Below are positions 61,357 through 64,000 of a stretch of DNA of 64,000 nt, piece by piece. The notes below the pieces were generated by a model, which had not been told where the DNA came from, made no database searches, and was given only the letters and a program-made list of their open reading frames with translations. Within the stretch, counting starts at the first letter, position 1, and the number at the start of each line of letters is the position of its first letter. Made by a program: the position numbers and the translations under genes. The DNA is from Echinostoma caproni (lineage: Eukaryota > Platyhelminthes > Trematoda > Plagiorchiida > Echinostomatidae): positions 27,204-91,203 of the forward strand of contig UZAN01040036.1 in NCBI GenBank assembly GCA_900618425.1, in the 5' to 3' direction.

Positions 61357-61450
61357 GCGGTGAGAATCGAATACACGACCTCCGGGATGATTATTTGTTG
61401 AAGTTAATGACGGGCCACCACCACCCGTATAACGATTGGGACTCATCAGC
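61357..61450 (-). repeat. tRNA-derived module with adjacent hammerhead-like half site
   Basis: The minus strand reads GGTGGCCCGTCATTAACTTC, then ATCATCCCGGAGGTCGTG and the B box TATTCGATTCTCACC (61372-61358), which is a tRNA-like order. Just 5' of it on the same strand lies CTGATGAGTCCC (61449-61438), followed by a GGG that could close a short stem II. That is the 5' half of a hammerhead core, but no GAAA follows, so no complete ribozyme is present. Confidence 0.4.
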
Positions 61451-62579
61451 CAATTGCGAATCGCAGTTTAGTGAATGACCGAAGATGCACGCATCAGGCA
61501 GTGCAAACAGCTGCTTCAGAGAGGATCAGGGCTTACGACATCGTTTTTTATCTTGTTCCTGTGATGTGCTGCTCACATTTGTAAGTAGTATATTTGCTGC
61601 ATATGCAGGAAGAAGCGTATGGTGGTTTAACACAATGTTCAAACAAGACTCTTTGGAGTGAATTACTTTGATCTATGATCTCTCCGTTTCAGCTGGACGC
61701 ATCGTTCTGTGTAGCCCAGTTTACCCATATTCTGCTTTTCTAAATGGTCGATCCCCCACATGTCGGTGCTGGTCTTGTGGATATATAACACCATGAACAA
61801 TTACCGAAGGAGTATCAGACGAAAGTGTAAATTTGTGTAGGTAGATTCTACCTCGGGACATAGACAAACCTTAGGAAGAAACCTTCAATGGTGCTGCTTG
61901 AGATCAGCAGTAAATGCCAAAGGAATTCTCTTAGGAAATTACGAAAGAAATACTGTGTAAAACGATCTTCAAGGAGCCTGATAAATCTTGTAAATTTCCC
62001 TACCCGGCTTGGTGTTTAAATTGACTGGATTTTTTTAAATAGTTCCGAAATTTTTTTCACTGAGAAGTGGGCTCCCTTGGGTAGCTCCTACCATTGCTCT
62101 ATTTTTTTGCATCCCAAGAGTTACGGCAAATATTTTCATCACCAAATGAACTGCTCAAAATCTAGAATCATCAGAAGGAGAAGTCGCACTCCTGCAAGCT
62201 TATCCAAACTTAGAGATATGGTTTTATCTACCGATTTTGTTGTCTTTTTCAATGCTGATAACTCTTCCAGTTGTGGGCATCTTGCATGTTATCATGCTGC
62301 ATACAAATTGCGAGGAAAGGAGACAATGGCACACCCCAGAGTTACGAGGTGGGGTAATATTTAATTATTCACCTGATAATGTAATCTAAAAGATGTCAGC
62401 AATGAGACGAATACATCTTGCGACCTACAGTTTCAGTTTGTACAACCAATAACCACACACCATTGTGTACCGGTTTTAGTTGCATTCTTTTGGTTCCTAT
62501 CTGGATGAAAGGGGCAGAATAAAGGTTAGACTTCGAGAGTAGAGTCAAAGAGAAAATGAAGACTTTCAGTAAACTAAGG

Positions 62580-63290
62580 TTTTCAGTATAATGAGTAGAT
62601 GCACGAGCGCCACTGTTTACTGTACACCCATGTCAAACAATGTCTCCAACCATTGATTACACTTATCCCGAGGACCCTGTCGAGGGAGCTTAACTAGACC
62701 TATGTGACCCACTCCCCTGGTCAGGGTTTTCATACCCTCACGCCAGATCTTAGTTTGACCGTCCTTGGCTTTTATTCATAAGCTGTCTGCCGCAGAAAAG
62801 ACCGCGTGCCTTTCTAATCTATTTGGTGATATGCCCAGCACATGTTCCAACTAGCGTAATCTATGGAGTGGACCAACGCGGTTACCTAAAACTCTACTCC
62901 TAAACTGAATATTGCTTGTATGGTTGTCCCACCAGACTTGTGTAATACGAAGTAGACAGCGGTGTTTGAACAACGACAGTCCACTTTTATCCAGTTTTCT
63001 TAATGACCAAGTTTATGCGCCGTTTAGCAGGACTGGTTGAATTGCCTCAGTCTACACTCAATCCTTCAAAGACAGCCGGATGTTTCGACGGCTCCACCGA
63101 TGTTTCAAGTTGGCAAGTGTCAATCGAGCCTTCAGTATGCGAGCTGAAACTTCATCTGCGATGCGTCCGTCAGGTGATACATAGATGCCCAAATATTTCA
63201 AAAGATAATCGACAACAGAAGTGTGTATCAAAGTAAACCCGAGAGTTGGCACGAGGACAATAGCCGTACACCACCGAGTCGTCAAAAATC
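62580..63290 (-). mobile_element. RTE-type LINE, 3' fragment of ORF2 (decayed)
   Basis: The minus-strand frame 63285-63058 reads YLLKYLGIYVSPDG, RIADEVSARILKARLTLANL and KHRWSRRNIRLSLKD, then stops. Past the stop, with shifts, it continues IQPVLLNGA, TWSLRKLDKSGLSLFKHRCL and LRITQVWWDNHTSN. Further on are RVLGNRVGPLHRLR, LEHVLGISPNRLERHAVFS, GQTKIWREGMKTLTRGVGHI and WLETLFDMG. This series (YLGxxxSPxG, ARxAFxNLRHLW, RSVLLYGxETW, RLxVFDHRCLRRI, RWLGHVLRM, GPRDxxxWLETL) is the C-terminal end of RTE-clade reverse transcriptases, very abundant in trematodes. At least four internal stops are present. The upstream catalytic RT and the endonuclease are not visible between 63290 and the window end, so this is a 5'-truncated or broken copy. 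Confidence 0.85.
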
Positions 63291-64000
63291 AAACTCCTAG
63301 TCATATATTCAAAAGCCGTGCAATAAACCAACCGGAATTCTCGATCGGAGACAGATTCGTCCAAATTTCAGAAAAATAACGTCATTACTAGATGTATGGA
63401 TCATTTTCGCCCTGGGGAGGAGTGGTGTGAGTAGCATTTGTGAAGTGCGCAAAAGAACCTGGTTGGCTGTTTCTCCCAACGGTCACAAATGAATAAGACC
63501 CCTTAGAGAGAATTACTGTGCTCAAAATAGTAACTACCGGGAATGCGCATATACTGTTGGACTGTTCCATCAAATACCCTGTGTGCTTGTGGGAATTCTG
63601 AAGCCGCGTTCCAACTGGAACATTTTGTTGTGTGTAGCCCAATTTACTGATATCCTTACCGTTATTCGTAACAAGCAACTTTCCTCGTCCCGGTACCGCC
63701 CTGTGGAATTATAACAATAGTCTTCTGTGACAAGCGGACGGCTTTAGTGAGGGGTCTTTCAATGTCTGTGGAGCTTTCGCCGTTTAGCCGTAATACCTTT
63801 CGGACCGAATATTCAGTTATACGGATTCAGAAGGTGCACTAAGAAAAATTAGAAACAAGTGTGTTCGGAATGTGAGATGGCGGGTAATAATTGTCTGAAT
63901 GATCGACTGCTGTTAAAAGGTACACCCCGAGTAGGTGATCAATCGGTTTAACTGGTGTGACTATCATGTGGAGTGATGAAGCAAAGTTTTAGTTACCGAT
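63291..64000. other. No gene recognised; upstream part of the RTE LINE not visible
   Basis: If the RTE copy were longer, its catalytic RT should read on the minus strand here. A 96-codon minus frame at 63388-63678 does not resemble RT, so the copy appears truncated or interrupted near 63290. Confidence 0.5.

Larger units (their letters stand above)
60377..62579. other. No gene recognised apart from the tRNA-like module at 61.4 kb
   Basis: Frames at 60593-60799 and 62077-62364 (plus) have no recognised motif. AT-rich throughout except for the C-rich tract. Confidence 0.45.

Noticed and set aside
1..64000. CRISPR arrays, bacterial operons, rRNA genes, telomeric repeats
   Set aside because: None of the regular direct repeats, ribosome-binding sites, conserved rRNA segments or TTAGGG arrays are present; the window is eukaryotic.

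Overview
This window reads as non-coding DNA from a eukaryotic nuclear genome, most likely a parasitic flatworm (trematode). It is AT-rich overall. It has no compact gene packing, no ribosome-binding sites and no operons, and no open frame is longer than about 126 codons. The trematode guess rests on the repeats. There is a decayed CR1-like LINE, a decayed RTE-like LINE with the usual platyhelminth C-terminal region, and a tRNA-headed SINE carrying a hammerhead ribozyme with the very short palindromic stem III known from the schistosome Sm-alpha SINE. Species cannot be named from this sequence. Three isolated N bases mark it as an assembled draft.

Layout. 1-16 kb: mostly featureless, with a CpG-dense patch near 3.4-3.9 kb, a GC-box/TATA pair near 9.3-9.5 kb, two copies of a tRNA-derived SINE-like family (4.6 and 12.3 kb) and a 26-nt near-perfect palindrome at 13.16 kb. 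16.2-16.7 kb: two copies of the hammerhead SINE facing each other; the minus-strand copy keeps the whole catalytic core. 18-31 kb: unrecognised DNA with scattered tRNA-like modules (21.9, 24.4, 27.1 kb) and a few low-confidence exon candidates. 31.7-33.3 kb: a third, decayed SINE copy, a 249-bp MITE-like element with about 76-bp terminal inverted repeats, and two coding-like frames beside it. 35.2 kb: the best spliced-exon candidate on the minus strand, not recognised. 39.8-44.5 kb: a dispersed repeat also found at 57.8 kb, and a diverged two-unit tandem duplication. 46.95-49.48 kb: a CR1-type LINE on the minus strand, readable from endonuclease to the C-terminal end of the reverse transcriptase despite frameshifts and stops. 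50-58 kb: a third SINE-like copy, a second hammerhead-like fold (51.5 kb), and a hairpin between direct repeats (52.3 kb). 60 kb: a candidate 3' terminal exon. 61.3 kb: another tRNA-like module. 62.58-63.29 kb: an RTE-type LINE tail on the minus strand.

No host gene can be named. The window is best read as intergenic or long-intron sequence worn by retroelement insertions. The most interesting content is the self-cleaving-ribozyme SINE and related structured RNA motifs, not a protein-coding system.
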